DNA of 32,576 nt from Nemertoderma westbladi (GCA_032718475.1 JAUCBJ010002548.1:1-32576); one strand, 5' to 3'. Counted from the first letter of the stretch, positions 1 to 8,646 are shown. Numbers and translations: made by a program. Notes: generated by a model not told the origin, from the sequence alone.

Positions 1-863
1 TTACTAGAAATTTTAATGTTATATTCACCTAGGCCGGAACCTATATGACCAACAGGTGGAATTCCTGATATCCACTTCCACTCTAGAACCCACCGCTTAT
101 CGATGCTATGCCATGTTACATTAAAATCTTTATCATGCAAACATATATCACCATTCAAAAATTGTTCTACACGAATAAATTTTCCTAACCGATTAGTTTG
201 TGACAACAAACTATGGTTATATACCGTCTGCAATGGACATTTTGGGTACCACTCTTTAGCATTGACATTAAGTAATGATTGTTCACAACTGCCACCAGAC
301 TTATCAGACATTGCAGCAGCGACAACAGGCTTGCTACACTCATTATTAAGGGCCCCAAGCAGCTTAGTTTGGGTACCATGTACGCACTCATGCATCAATG
401 GCAATTTTACATTACACACCCCCATGTCACGGTCATACACTACATTTAACTCTCCAAAAATAGTTAGACAATCTGCCCCCAATAATATATCCACACCAAA
501 CAAACACTCAGTGTCAACAACCTTCAAACATATTTCGACACTTGTATCAGTTCCATCTATACCATTGATATGAGCACACACACTACCATGTACGGCTACA
601 CTATCCCCTAATGTTCCAAGAGTATTATTAAATTCTGAACACCGAAAGTTAATACAATTGTTAAGCAACAACTTCTTAGTTATTAAAGACTCTGTACAGA
701 ACATGTCCAACCCGGCTGTAAACGTAAAAATATCTCCTTTATTACAAGGAAATGTTAACTGACATGTTACGGTTGGAAGGAAGCGCGGGGGGTGACCGAG
801 GATTGCGAATACACCCCCCTGGAAACGTTTTCCGAACCCGACTTCCGTTGGACAGATGGGCAT
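1..863 (-). CDS. pol: LTR retrotransposon pol, N-terminal part (protease and linker), cut by window edge
   Basis: Reading leftwards, this frame is open without a stop from an ATG at 863 to the window edge. It overlaps the end of gag by 97 bp in the -1 frame, as in many retroelements that make Gag-Pol by -1 frameshifting. A retropepsin-like region begins shortly after the gag stop. A hydrophobic strand leads to LDMFCTESLI, which aligns in spacing with the usual [LV]DTGAxxSLI, and further on VDILLGADCL matches the second conserved ILG-type segment. The catalytic Asp is kept, but T-G is replaced by M-F, so activity is doubtful or the enzyme is divergent. A Trp-rich linker (WVLEWKW) near the edge resembles the stretch before reverse transcriptase in some invertebrate gypsy-like elements; that comparison is from memory. 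RT, RNase H and integrase would lie beyond the window. Confidence 0.6.
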   Translation of the reverse strand, partial: MPICPTEVGFGKRFQGGVFAILGHPPRFLPTVTCQLTFPCNKGDIFTFTAGLDMFCTESLITKKLLLNNCINFRCSEFNNTLGTLGDSVAVHGSVCAHINGIDGTDTSVEICLKVVDTECLFGVDILLGADCLTIFGELNVVYDRDMGVCNVKLPLMHECVHGTQTKLLGALNNECSKPVVAAAMSDKSGGSCEQSLLNVNAKEWYPKCPLQTVYNHSLLSQTNRLGKFIRVEQFLNGDICLHDKDFNVTWHSIDKRWVLEWKWISGIPPVGHIGSGLGEYNIKISS

Positions 864-1696
864 TCACGCTGCGTGTGACCAAATCCTCGGCATCCGTAAC
901 ATTGTATCCCACCGCGCGCTCCACTTCCTCGATTCCGACCCCGGGGGCACTGTCGGGCAATATGTCCCACTTCACTGCAATTCCAGCAGACAGCTTGGAT
1001 TGGACCATTCCCTCGTACACCAACATTCCCCTGCCGTTCGATGGCACCCACAACGCGATCGTAGGTACCATTACCAGCATCTTTTTCCTTTAACATACCG
1101 GATACTCTTCTAGCACGCGCCACTAACTCCGAAAGTTGCAGTTCAACTCCCTCAGCTTCAATGGCAGCTGTTAGATGTTGGGTTACATTACTTGGTAGAC
1201 CTGCCAAAAACTGTCCCCGAAGAATAGGCGTAGCTGAATCGACGTCGGTTACACCAGAAAGCAATAACAACTTCCTTAATTCCGCTAAATAAACATCGTA
1301 AGATTCGCCCGGTTTCACAATGCGTGTTTTAAATAATTGGTAGGCTTGAGACTGAGTTACAGAAAAGGCATCGTTTAAACGCTTCTTTATCGCTGGCCAG
1401 CTCTCTTTATCTTCATCCGGCGTTTGCTGATAAACCACAAATGCACTAGAAGTCAAAAACAAAGGAAAATAAACTTCCATATTGTCAGTCCAACCTTGTA
1501 ATCGAGCTACAATTTCAAACTTTGCGGCCCACTCTGCAAAATCTTGTCCACAATCTAGTCCAGAAAACTTCTCAATTATCCCATCTAATTTTACACTTAA
1601 CCGCGGTCGACTGCTACCGGCACAAGTCGTGACAGCACCGGTACCGGACACTACTCCGTTTCCAGCAACATTTCCTTCGTTGTCTGAATCTGACAT
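767..1696 (-). CDS. gag: LTR retrotransposon Gag polyprotein with two CCHC zinc knuckles
   Basis: A 309-residue product if it starts at the ATG at 1696 (MSDSDNEG); the frame is open 14 codons further upstream, but without an ATG. Gag packages the element RNA into virus-like particles in the cytoplasm. The N-terminal 40 residues are Ser/Gly-rich. The middle (about 40-200) is an alpha-helical capsid-like region of the Ty3/gypsy retrotransposon-gag type, with Trp residues and the segment GESYDVYLAELRKLL. Two nucleocapsid knuckles follow at about 237-250 (CWNCSEVGHIARQC) and 266-279 (CYGCRGFGHTQREC), both C-X2-C-X4-H-X4-C, separated by an Arg/Gly linker. The frame is intact, so the insertion is not very old. 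Pol follows in an overlapping frame on the same strand. The 5' LTR and primer-binding site should lie to the right of 1740 but were not recognised. Confidence 0.8.
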   Translation of the reverse strand: MSDSDNEGNVAGNGVVSGTGAVTTCAGSSRPRLSVKLDGIIEKFSGLDCGQDFAEWAAKFEIVARLQGWTDNMEVYFPLFLTSSAFVVYQQTPDEDKESWPAIKKRLNDAFSVTQSQAYQLFKTRIVKPGESYDVYLAELRKLLLLSGVTDVDSATPILRGQFLAGLPSNVTQHLTAAIEAEGVELQLSELVARARRVSGMLKEKDAGNGTYDRVVGAIERQGNVGVRGNGPIQAVCWNCSEVGHIARQCPRGRNRGSGARGGIQCYGCRGFGHTQRECPSVQRKSGSENVSRGVYSQSSVTPRASFQP

Positions 1697-1739
1697 TTCG
1701 CGGTGATAGCTTGTGGGAAAATGGCGGAAGTCTGTCAAT

Positions 1740-2721
1740 AAACAATCCTTGTATTTTTCTCTTCAATATCAACAAGATCAATCACCAAAACCCTGAAACC
1801 TCTAATCCCGACTACCGGTACACCAGTACACAAGTCCACTATCCCTCCAATCCCTCACTCTCCACCAGGCCTACCTCCCCTCTCCCCGACCCTCCTCCTC
1901 AGGGGCGAGCCATCCATTCCACCACACAATTCCACCATACAACATAGAACACCACAATAACATAGAACACCACAATCTCAACTATTTTATCTTAAATCAA
2001 AACTTTGTTCTCTGAGAAGAGAGCTTTCTAATAAACTGAGCAGTAGGTCCAATATTAAAAAAAAACCTTCTTAATTAAACTTTTGTGCTCTTTCTCGTGG
2101 AGACATCCAATTAGCACCACTGAGCACAGAAATTTGCAGAAATTTAATGCAAACCGCAAACTTCATCGCCTTTACCGATATCGCGATATATCGGAGCCAG
2201 TATCTTCTACTCCAGATATTTCGAAAACTAAGCAAGATATGGGAAAACGGTTTCCATATTTGGATTCAGCATGAAATTCTGCATCAGATAGCATATGTTT
2301 CAAAAATTCGACTTTTTGGTCAGAAAATGTGCTACCGAAGTGTAACATATGCAAACCTAGAAACCAAACAATGAGTAACTTAAATTACATAACCTACAAC
2401 AAAGCGCAATTAAAATAATTAAATATCACAAACCAAATTTTAATCCATACTGCTTAAAATTTGCGGGAAATTAAAATTAAATTTTTTCTTGAACATCAGA
2501 ATAAGAACGTACTCATACATAAGAATGTACAATTTTACTGCATAATATATTGCATTCAATGCCTCCATAAAGTACATAGGTATCTCTAAAATTTAAACCC
2601 CTTCCCCATAAAACATAATTATCTTTATAATTATCAATATTAGTTCTCTTTCTTATTTGTTATCTCATTAGAAAAATAAAAGTCCCAGAAGAAGAAAAAT
2701 AAGAAAACCGCGTAAGTTTAA
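1740..2721. other. Non-coding spacer; 5' leader of the gag element followed by AT-rich DNA
   Basis: No gene is supported here. The first 300 bp probably holds the untranslated leader of the minus-strand retrotransposon, but no LTR end or tRNA-complementary primer site could be identified. A 19-bp direct duplication containing ATAGAACACCACAAT lies at about 1941-1979. A near-palindrome (CCGATATCGCGATATATCGG) lies at 2175-2194. The stretch 2100-2370 contains short open frames without recognisable content. The remainder is AT-rich. Confidence 0.5.
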
Positions 2722-2911
2722 AAATTTGTTTTATATATCTACACAGTATTATGGTATATCACTCCTAAATTTGTTTTATATATCTACACAGTATTATGGT
2801 ATATCACTCCTAAATTTGTTTTATATATCTACACAGTATTATGGTATATCACTCCTAAATTTGTTTTATATATCTACACAGTATTATGGTATATCACTCC
2901 TAAATTTGTTT
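2722..2911. repeat. 45-bp tandem repeat, about 4.2 copies
   Basis: Units start at 2722, 2767, 2812 and 2857, with a partial unit at 2902. Each contains ATCTACACAGTATTATGG. The copies are essentially identical. Because 45 is a multiple of three, an open frame with a 15-residue repeat appears on the plus strand, but there is no other sign of coding. Very high identity points to recent expansion. Confidence 0.9.
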
Positions 2912-3279
2912 TTTAAATTATTACATATATCTTATAATCATCTATGTATTTATTTATTATTTATCTATCTACCTAATTTATTGTATATTGCTTGATGAAC
3001 TGAATTTATTGTTAATTCAATTCAAATGTACAGTACATGATTCATTAATACATCAATAACTGTTGAGTAATAAATACGTTTATATTTCATAATCGTGTAC
3101 ATGTTTTAACAAAAGAAATAATTGACTTTAGTAAAATAATTTAATAAGACCTGAATGCACAGGATATTAAAAGTTTTTTTTACTACCTGCTATTTACCAT
3201 CGATCGCAACATTGTAGAACATAATTTCCTATTTTGAGGAATACGGAGGCTGAAACACAGAATATAAAACATTACAATT
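2912..3279. other. AT-rich intergenic DNA, nothing recognised
   Basis: No open frame of useful length, no repeat of note and no RNA gene was seen. Base composition is strongly AT-rich with several TTTAT/ATTAAT runs. Confidence 0.5.
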
Positions 3280-3568
3280 TTTTTTTTAAATTTATTAATG
3301 AATGGGAGAATCTTTTAGGCTCGTTAAGCCAAGGATTGCCTGTTCACCACCATGGGTGATCTTCCACAGTAAACCCTTCCACTCTGTTTCCCAAGTTGCC
3401 TTGGTTCCCATTTATCGACCACTGAAGGATTAAAGCCGGGGTTGGGCTAGGCTGCAGCATTTAAAGCACTGTGCCCAAACAGTGCTGCCCCATCTAGGGA
3501 TCGAACCCAGGCTCTCTAATCGGAAGCACAGTAATGTCACCACTAGACCAAGCTGCTGCTTTAAATTA
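3280..3568 (-). mobile_element. tRNA-derived SINE
   Basis: Read on the minus strand, the head carries a Pol III A box at 3540-3550 (TGGTCTAGTGG) and a B box at 3497-3508 (GGGTTCGATCCC), spaced as in a tRNA. TGGTCTAGTGG resembles the tRNA-Glu A box, so the head is probably tRNA-Glu-like. The body is about 200 bp and ends with a conserved-looking tail (TTAACGAGCCTAAAAGATTC on this strand) and an A-rich run at the left end (T-run near 3280-3290 on the plus strand). Part of the tail recurs at 4084-4124, showing that this is an interspersed family. No clear target-site duplication was found. Confidence 0.7.
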
Positions 3569-3620
3569 ATTAATCACAACTAATTAATTAATCCTAGCTG
3601 TGTGTGTATTTTAAACTTCT

Positions 3621-3680
3621 GCTAGGGTTGTACTGTAGTTGCTAGGGTTGTACTGTAGTTGCCAGGGTTGTACTGTAGTT
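3621..3680. repeat. 20-bp tandem repeat, three copies
   Basis: Three adjacent units at 3621, 3641 and 3661 share GGGTTGTACTGTAGTT. The third differs at one base (GCC for GCT). It is a short minisatellite between two SINEs, with no coding evidence. Confidence 0.9.
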
Positions 3681-3780
3681 TATGGACAGATATGTAAACG
3701 AAGGCTAAATGACAGAAATTAATGTTGTTTCCGGTTTTTCCGGCACCAAATTGCAGGAAAACCACACAAAATTATCAAAT

Positions 3781-4082
3781 AGGAACAGTCCCACCATGGA
3801 GTAATGGTTCCATTGAAGTTCACATATCCCAGGTGGAGGTCGTGGGTTCGATCCCTGCGTGTGGACAAATGTAGTCTTCGTAATTGCACGAATGCCTACA
3901 GGGATTAGCCAAGGCGCTTATCTGCCTTGTACAGTATCCTTACATGGTAGCTAAATGAGTACCGGAATTTTCTCTGGGAAGTGTAGTTCTGGGGGAAGCT
4001 CACTGGAAATAAGCCTTCATTGTGCGAAATCCATGGCCTAACATGCAAAGTTTCTGGAATAATGTACGTTACAATTTTATGT
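3781..4082 (+). mobile_element. Second tRNA-derived SINE, different family, plus strand
   Basis: An A-box-like element lies at 3797-3807 (TGGAGTAATGG) and a good B box at 3845-3855 (GGTTCGATCCC), spaced as in Pol III promoters. The downstream body (GGGATTAGCCAAGGCGC, later TTTCTCTGGGAAGTGTAG) is unlike the minus-strand SINE. The tRNA part is degenerate, so this is not a functional tRNA gene. Exact ends are uncertain because no terminal A-run or duplication is visible. Confidence 0.6.
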
Positions 4083-4083
4083 A

Positions 4084-4216
4084 TTGAATGAATGAATGGG
4101 AGAATCTTTTAAGCTCGTTAAGCCAAGAATTGCCTATTTACCGTCACAAGAATTGCCTATTTACTGTCACAAGAATTGCCTATTTACCGTCACAAGAATT
4201 GCCTATCTACAGTAAA
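4084..4216. repeat. SINE-tail fragment expanded into a 23-bp tandem repeat
   Basis: Bases 4084-4124 match the tail of the SINE at 3280-3568 (shared GGGAGAATCTTTTA and TCGTTAAGCCAA). From 4125 the piece AAGAATTGCCTATTTACC is repeated with period 23 (units at 4125, 4148, 4171, 4194), with single-base differences. The tandem array therefore arose from a SINE tail. Confidence 0.8.
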
Positions 4217-4637
4217 GCATTCAACTTCAAAAATTTATAATATCGTTAAAATTCGTTAAAAAAAAATACATCTTAATTATTAAAAGACTATTCTGGTCGG
4301 TACAAAATATTAAATTAATAGCTGAGTATTAATAATATTGTATTACGTTTACCTAATGAATAGTCTAAGTTTTACATTTAATGTTGTTTTTGTATATTTC
4401 TAGGTTCTCTTTCTCTACCATCTGTACAATATTACTCAGGTAAGGATGTGAATTGAAAATTTTAATGGGTATTAAAAAAAAACACCCACCATAGTTTAAT
4501 TTTGTTAGTTTAATTTTGTATCAAATAAGTTCATGTTATTATTAGTGTCCAGGATTAGGGGGATATAAAAACAACCAGCGAACCATCCAATGAGGGCGTG
4601 GAAACAAACGATTCTGTCTGGGCAACTATCAAACGAA
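4217..4637. other. AT-rich intergenic DNA, nothing recognised
   Basis: No supported gene or RNA. The only notable items are A-runs near 4260 and 4475. Confidence 0.5.
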
Positions 4638-4901
4638 ATCGCACAGGTCCAGCTCCAACGCATCGCACAGGTCCAGCTCCAACGCATCGCACAGGTCCAG
4701 CTCCAACGCATCGCACAGGTCCAGCTCCAACGCATCGCACAGGTCCAGCTCCAACGCATCGCACAGGTCCAGCTCCAACGCATCGCACAGGTCCAGCTCC
4801 AACGCATCGCACAGGTCCAGCTCCAACGCATCGCACAGGTCCAGCTCCAACGCATCGCACAGGTCAAGCTCCAACGCATCGCACAGGTCAAGCTCCAACG
4901 C
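4638..4901. repeat. 24-bp minisatellite, 11 units
   Basis: Eleven head-to-tail units contain CGCACAGGTCCAGCTCCAAC. The last two carry C to A (GGTCAAGC), so the array is otherwise homogeneous. Because the unit is 24 bp, several frames on both strands stay open and give eight-residue protein repeats (for example IAQVQLQR), with no conserved flanks or codon bias to favour any of them. It is best read as a minisatellite, not a gene. Confidence 0.92.
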
Positions 4902-5052
4902 ATACCAGAACCAGTCCACAACAACCAAGTAGCGCGAATCAAACAGACTTCACTCTGTACAGATAGGTCTAATTAAGGACAATACTGTTGTATTGAGGAC
5001 AACAGTTAAAAGACCTACCAACAGTATGAAAAACTCACAATCTTTAACTCAT

Positions 5053-5074
5053 GGGGGGGGGGAGGGGGGGGGGG
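5053..5074. repeat. G-homopolymer tract
   Basis: Twenty-one G residues interrupted by a single A on the plus strand. It is a potential G-quadruplex and also a likely sequencing-error site. A purine run of this kind can be a polypurine tract, but no LTR start follows it. Confidence 0.85.
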
Positions 5075-5389
5075 AATGATGGGAGGTCCATTAAAGCCAT
5101 CTGATCCACCTTCCCGATCATCGCCACCTGTAAGGAGAGCACATATCCACATTGGGCGTTTAGTCACCTCAACAATTCGTGCCAACATTGTCAACTACTT
5201 AACTAGCTCAGAACTCCCATATATATGTGGACTCACAGTATGCCTCCTTTCATATAGTGTGCGATCAGCAGCACCAACAGACTTTGATGGACCCAGATGT
5301 TTTGGGGGAAGGTATTACTAGAAGAAACCACCACCTAACAAATGTTGAGAGGGAAAACACTTTTGTTTAAAACGACGATATCCCAAAGC

Positions 5390-5564
5390 TCAACAAAACC
5401 AACCAGCAGGCCCAACTGCCGACCAACTCCCACTGCCGCCCAACTGAAATAACCCCCTTACCCCCACTCTCAAACTGAAACTAAAACGTTGAGGGGCTTA
5501 CCTACGTAAATAAGTAACACAAACATATCTGGTGATGCAGACGTCCTAGTGTTTACTGAAACTA
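5390..5564 (+). pseudogene. LINE relic, start of AP-endonuclease domain (5' part, interrupted)
   Basis: Conceptual translation shows two conserved blocks of an APE-type endonuclease of non-LTR retrotransposons. NVEGLTYVNK at 5485-5514 corresponds to the usual N-x-[RN]-G-L near the domain start. DADVLVFTET at 5534-5563 corresponds to the block holding the catalytic Glu. The blocks are in different frames and stop codons lie before and between them, so it is dead. The frame before NVEGL is also Pro/Gln-rich and mostly open back to about 5390. The second block is cut exactly after the T-E-T codons by LINE copy A and resumes at 7006. Confidence 0.65.
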
Positions 5565-7005
5565 ATAATAATAAACTAAAATGAAAACAAATAAGTTGGT
5601 GCCAGTTCCCAAGAAGGGCAACCTAACACTCTATGGTTCTTTTCGGGGAATCTCATTGATCTCGATTGCTGCAAAGCTATACAATAGGATTCTATTAAAT
5701 CGCATCAGGGATCCCATTGAGAGACTGCTCCGTGGAAATCAGAATGGGTTCCGTAAAGGTCGTGGGACCATGGAGCCCATTTTGGCACTTAGAAGGATAA
5801 TTGAAGAGTTATCAAAAAAGAAAGACAGGCATCTGGCTGTTATCTTTGTTGACTTCTTCAAGGCCTTTGATTCAGTCTCTCGCTCACGTATGTTCAGCAT
5901 ACTTTCATTATATGGGATTCCTGATGAAATTATTGCAGCAATCAGATCAGTATATGATGGTTCGACAACATTTGTGTCTACTGTTGACGGTGACACAGAA
6001 CCATTTGAAGTGTTATGGGGCGTCCTCCAAGGAGACACACTTGCACCATTCTTGTTCATTATTGTGGTTGACTATGTTCTACGCATGTCCTTAGATCATT
6101 ATAATGATGATGGGGTGATGATAACTCCACCTACTGGCTCCAGAAGTCGAGGAAATCCTGCCAAGTACCTAACTGATCTAGACTTTGCTGATGACTTAGG
6201 AGTACTCTCAGAATCATTAGAGGGAGCCCAACGGCTCCTCAGCTCATTAGAACATGCTGCTTCTAGTGTTGGTCTTTTTATTAACTCCAGAAAGACCAAA
6301 ATTCTGACAGTTAACTTTGAAAGTCCTCAGCAAGTCTCTGATCGGATGAGCATAAGCTCAAAGGATGGTATGCTTGAGCATGTGGACGACTTCTGTTACC
6401 TTGGATCATGGATCCGGAAGTCAGGTGAGGACCTTCGAATACGTAAGGGAAAGGCATGGGCAGCCTTGAATAGGCTTTCCAGGATTTGGAAGTCACCGAG
6501 AATTAATCGGAAACTTAAGGTCCGATTATTTAGAGCAGCAGTAGTTCCAGTACTCCTCTACGGGAGTCCATGCTGGGCTCTAACTACTGAGGACACCAAA
6601 TCTCTGGATGGCACATTCACAAGAATGCTACGCCGGGTTCATTGTGTCAAGTACAATGCACACATCTCCAACCAGACACTATATAACATTGGAGGTGTCT
6701 CATTGGTTCCCCCAAGCTTGACACTAGAACAAAATCGCCTCCGCTTTGCAGGACATTGCTTTCGCCGTGAGGACCAGCCAGTGCATAATCTTGTACTTTG
6801 GCAGCCTCATGGAGTGAATAAGCATGGTGGACAGCCCATGACTTTCTTGAGACGCATCTTAAAGGACACTGGCCTTAAAGATGCGGATGATCTAGCAAAT
6901 GTCATGGGTGATAGGGAGTTGTGGCGGTGCAATTTTGTTGACAAGCCGGCACAGCATTCTTAAAAATGCAGCTGCAATGCAGCATGCCGATCATAGTAGT
7001 AGTAG
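5565..7005 (+). mobile_element. LINE copy A, 5'-truncated, with TAG-repeat tail and 12-bp target-site duplication
   Basis: The insertion is bounded by TTACTGAAACTA at 5553-5564 and again at 7006-7017, a perfect 12-bp duplication. The element starts inside the reverse-transcriptase region, lacks its own endonuclease, and ends with a short (TAG)n run at about 6993-7005 in place of poly(A), as in RTE-type and some related LINEs. Two more copies (11670-12679 minus and 12837-13197 plus) share the same 3' end and tail. Confidence 0.85.
5581..6963 (+). CDS. LINE reverse transcriptase, N-terminally truncated (copy A)
   Basis: A 460-residue frame without internal stops. It encodes the polymerase that copies LINE RNA at a nicked target. 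Motifs in order: VPKKG and FRGISLIS (about 8-28, the pre-finger blocks), QNGFRKGRG (54-62), VDFFKAFDSV (91-100, motif A Asp), GVLQGDTLAPFLF (147-159, normally Q-G), FADD (202-205, catalytic motif C), then the thumb and a C-terminal region with LLYGSPCWALT and a conserved Arg/Asp-rich tail. The intact family would have an upstream endonuclease of about 250 residues, absent here. The ATG at 5581 is probably fortuitous because the insertion begins only 16 bp upstream. The clade is likely RTE-like or a neighbour; I cannot fix it. The frame is full of other-strand shadows, which are ignored. Confidence 0.85.
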   Translation: MKTNKLVPVPKKGNLTLYGSFRGISLISIAAKLYNRILLNRIRDPIERLLRGNQNGFRKGRGTMEPILALRRIIEELSKKKDRHLAVIFVDFFKAFDSVSRSRMFSILSLYGIPDEIIAAIRSVYDGSTTFVSTVDGDTEPFEVLWGVLQGDTLAPFLFIIVVDYVLRMSLDHYNDDGVMITPPTGSRSRGNPAKYLTDLDFADDLGVLSESLEGAQRLLSSLEHAASSVGLFINSRKTKILTVNFESPQQVSDRMSISSKDGMLEHVDDFCYLGSWIRKSGEDLRIRKGKAWAALNRLSRIWKSPRINRKLKVRLFRAAVVPVLLYGSPCWALTTEDTKSLDGTFTRMLRRVHCVKYNAHISNQTLYNIGGVSLVPPSLTLEQNRLRFAGHCFRREDQPVHNLVLWQPHGVNKHGGQPMTFLRRILKDTGLKDADDLANVMGDRELWRCNFVDKPAQHS

Positions 7006-7400
7006 TTACTGAAACTATCCACTATCTACGCAAGTACTATAATGATTTAACATTCCCAGAATACTTCAGTTCAACCTGCACTGAAGACAGTTAAAGACCG
7101 ACCCCAGGGGGGACTGGTAGCTCTAGCTAAACTTGAATTGTCACCAGAAAGTATATCTTCTAAAGAAATCTCTATATATAGTCCTAAAAACAAACTTTTC
7201 TACGTCAACCCAAAGACAAATGTATAAGAAATTCTCATTTTCATCAATGAGGCGCTAACCTTCTCAAACCCAGAAATAGAATATTACAATCGGCAGCAAC
7301 TTTAACTGTCGTATCGACGAGGAATCAGGACGATACTCGTCGTAATCGACGAGGGAGCACCTGAAAACCGTGGCTCAGATTTATCTAATAATCTACATAT
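7006..7400 (+). pseudogene. LINE relic, remainder of AP-endonuclease domain (resumes after copy A)
   Basis: After the second copy of the 12-bp duplication the endonuclease frame continues (IHYLRKYYND, then LTFPEYF), shifts near 7100 to GGLVALAKLELS, and later shows GSNFNCRID at about 7290-7318, matching the G-D-F-N-x-R block near the end of such domains. NRGSDLSN follows in another frame. Stop codons and shifts make it non-functional. No reverse transcriptase of this element follows; AT-rich DNA begins near 7400. Confidence 0.6.
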
Positions 7401-7568
7401 TACCGGATTTATAGTAATATATATTATTTAATTATTATTAAGTATTATATAAGACTTCAATTTTACACTCAGCACTAGATTTCATTATTTTAGTGGTATA
7501 GTACTGTATACCGGTTGTATATTATTAGTATATACTTATAATTGATAATAAGTTGAATATATTTTCAG

Positions 7569-7886
7569 ACTGGGTTGACTATGAAAACTCCTGTATCACT
7601 CATGATAACAACCCACCCCTCTGGGATTCTGATGTTATAGATGATTTACACAATTCAACTAAGATTATTTACGGTATTACGTCATTGGATCAGTGCAAGA
7701 TGAAGTGTGTTGAATTTAAAAGATTTCAGTGTATATCAGTAATGTATTTGCTATTGAGTAATACTTGCCAACTTCTCCAATTAAATAAAAGATCTATGAA
7801 AGAATATCCCGCTATGTTTAATAACAGAATTAAATTCCGCAAACTGTGTAATGGAACAAATTATAATATATCTTATTCCGAAAGAG
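7569..7886 (+). CDS. Candidate internal exon encoding a PAN/apple domain
   Basis: A 318-bp open segment lies between a plausible acceptor (ATATTTTCAG ending at 7568) and a strong donor (AG then GTGAGT at 7887). Both junctions fall after codon position 1, so the exon is phase 1-1, the arrangement typical of shuffled extracellular modules. The 106 residues contain six cysteines with the PAN-like order: an early Cys, then LDQCKMKCVEF, FQCISVMY, NTCQLL and a final KLC. PAN/apple domains bind protein or carbohydrate in secreted and membrane proteins. No other exon of the gene is sure; a possible 18-nt one is at 16562. There is no start codon, as expected for an internal exon. It could be an isolated relic. 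Confidence 0.55.
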
Positions 7887-8084
7887 GTGAGTGAACAAAA
7901 AATATTATAATTTTATTGTTTAAATTAAATTAAATTTATTTCTTTAATGTACAATGAAGGATTGAATCATAGTAATAAATTACCAAAAAATATACATAAA
8001 ATCTGTACTAACAGCATAACCTACTACACTATTGATAGTAACAATGTGTTGGTTGGCAAGCTGTATTTATCGAGGTGTTTGTTA
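7887..8084. other. Probable intron or AT-rich spacer
   Basis: AT-rich DNA after the PAN exon donor, without a recognisable gene. Confidence 0.4.
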
Positions 8085-8367
8085 TTATACATTTATTATA
8101 GGAAGGGATCTAGGGGTCTTAACCTCGAATGATAAGTTTATTTTACCGAAAATAACTTATCTTTTATTGGCGCAATTGTAGGACTAATCCCATCACATGC
8201 GTACTTTTTAACCGGGTAGTGTACAAATTTAGGAACCGCGTAATTTTTCTTGAAATTAATATCTCATATCTCTCCAAACCACGTACGCGTTTCGACCTTA
8301 CTGGGTCTCATTCGACTTATCATTCGAGGTTAAGACCCCTAGATCCCTTCCTATAATAAATGTATAA
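8085..8367. mobile_element. 283-bp foldback (MITE-like) element with 52-bp inverted arms
   Basis: Left arm 8085-8136 and right arm 8316-8367 are exact reverse complements over 52 bp (right arm contains TTCGAGGTTAAGACCCCTAG). The 179-bp interior has no ORF. TA at each edge would fit a Tc1/mariner-type duplication, but the flanking sequence is too AT-rich to be sure. The identity of the arms suggests recent insertion or gene conversion. Confidence 0.75.
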
Positions 8368-8646
8368 CTACTACACTATAATACGACCTGGCAAGCTGCA
8401 GCTGTGCACTAAATTTAGTGGGCCTACTTTATTGTACACCAGTAGTTATTAGGTCTACTGGCAGACAGGCATAAACTAAACAGTCCATTTTCGGTTATTC
8501 CATTTACTTGTTTTGTCTTTGTTTTGTAAATTTGAGAATACTGTACATTTCAATTGTTATTGTTAACGTTAACAAAGCTGCAATGGTAGAATGGTTGTTA
8601 GCATATTTTACATAACATAATGTTTGGAAACGGATACGATGTTGGC
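8368..8646. other. Intergenic DNA, nothing recognised
   Basis: No gene supported. The pieces CTACTACACTA and GGCAAGCTG occur on both sides of the foldback element (8022-8062 and 8370-8398), hinting at a short duplicated flank. Confidence 0.4.

Noticed and set aside
103-573. Plus-strand ORF of 156 codons
   Set aside because: It lies opposite the open pol frame, which shows retropepsin-like blocks; the plus frame shows no family features.
3497-3855. tRNA genes suggested by A and B boxes at 3497-3550 and 3797-3855
   Set aside because: No complete cloverleaf; the boxes head SINE bodies with extended tails.
4505-4976. Repeat proteins across the 24-bp minisatellite
   Set aside because: Several frames on both strands are open purely from the repeat length, with no domain in the flanks.
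5076-5321. Plus-strand ORF of 81 codons upstream of the LINE relic
   Set aside because: Not an ATG-context gene with any recognised feature; could be a decayed 5' part of the host LINE but this cannot be shown.
5581-6963. Domesticated or bacterial-type reverse transcriptase system (retron, DGR)
   Set aside because: Motifs, truncation, TAG tail and target duplication identify an ordinary LINE copy.
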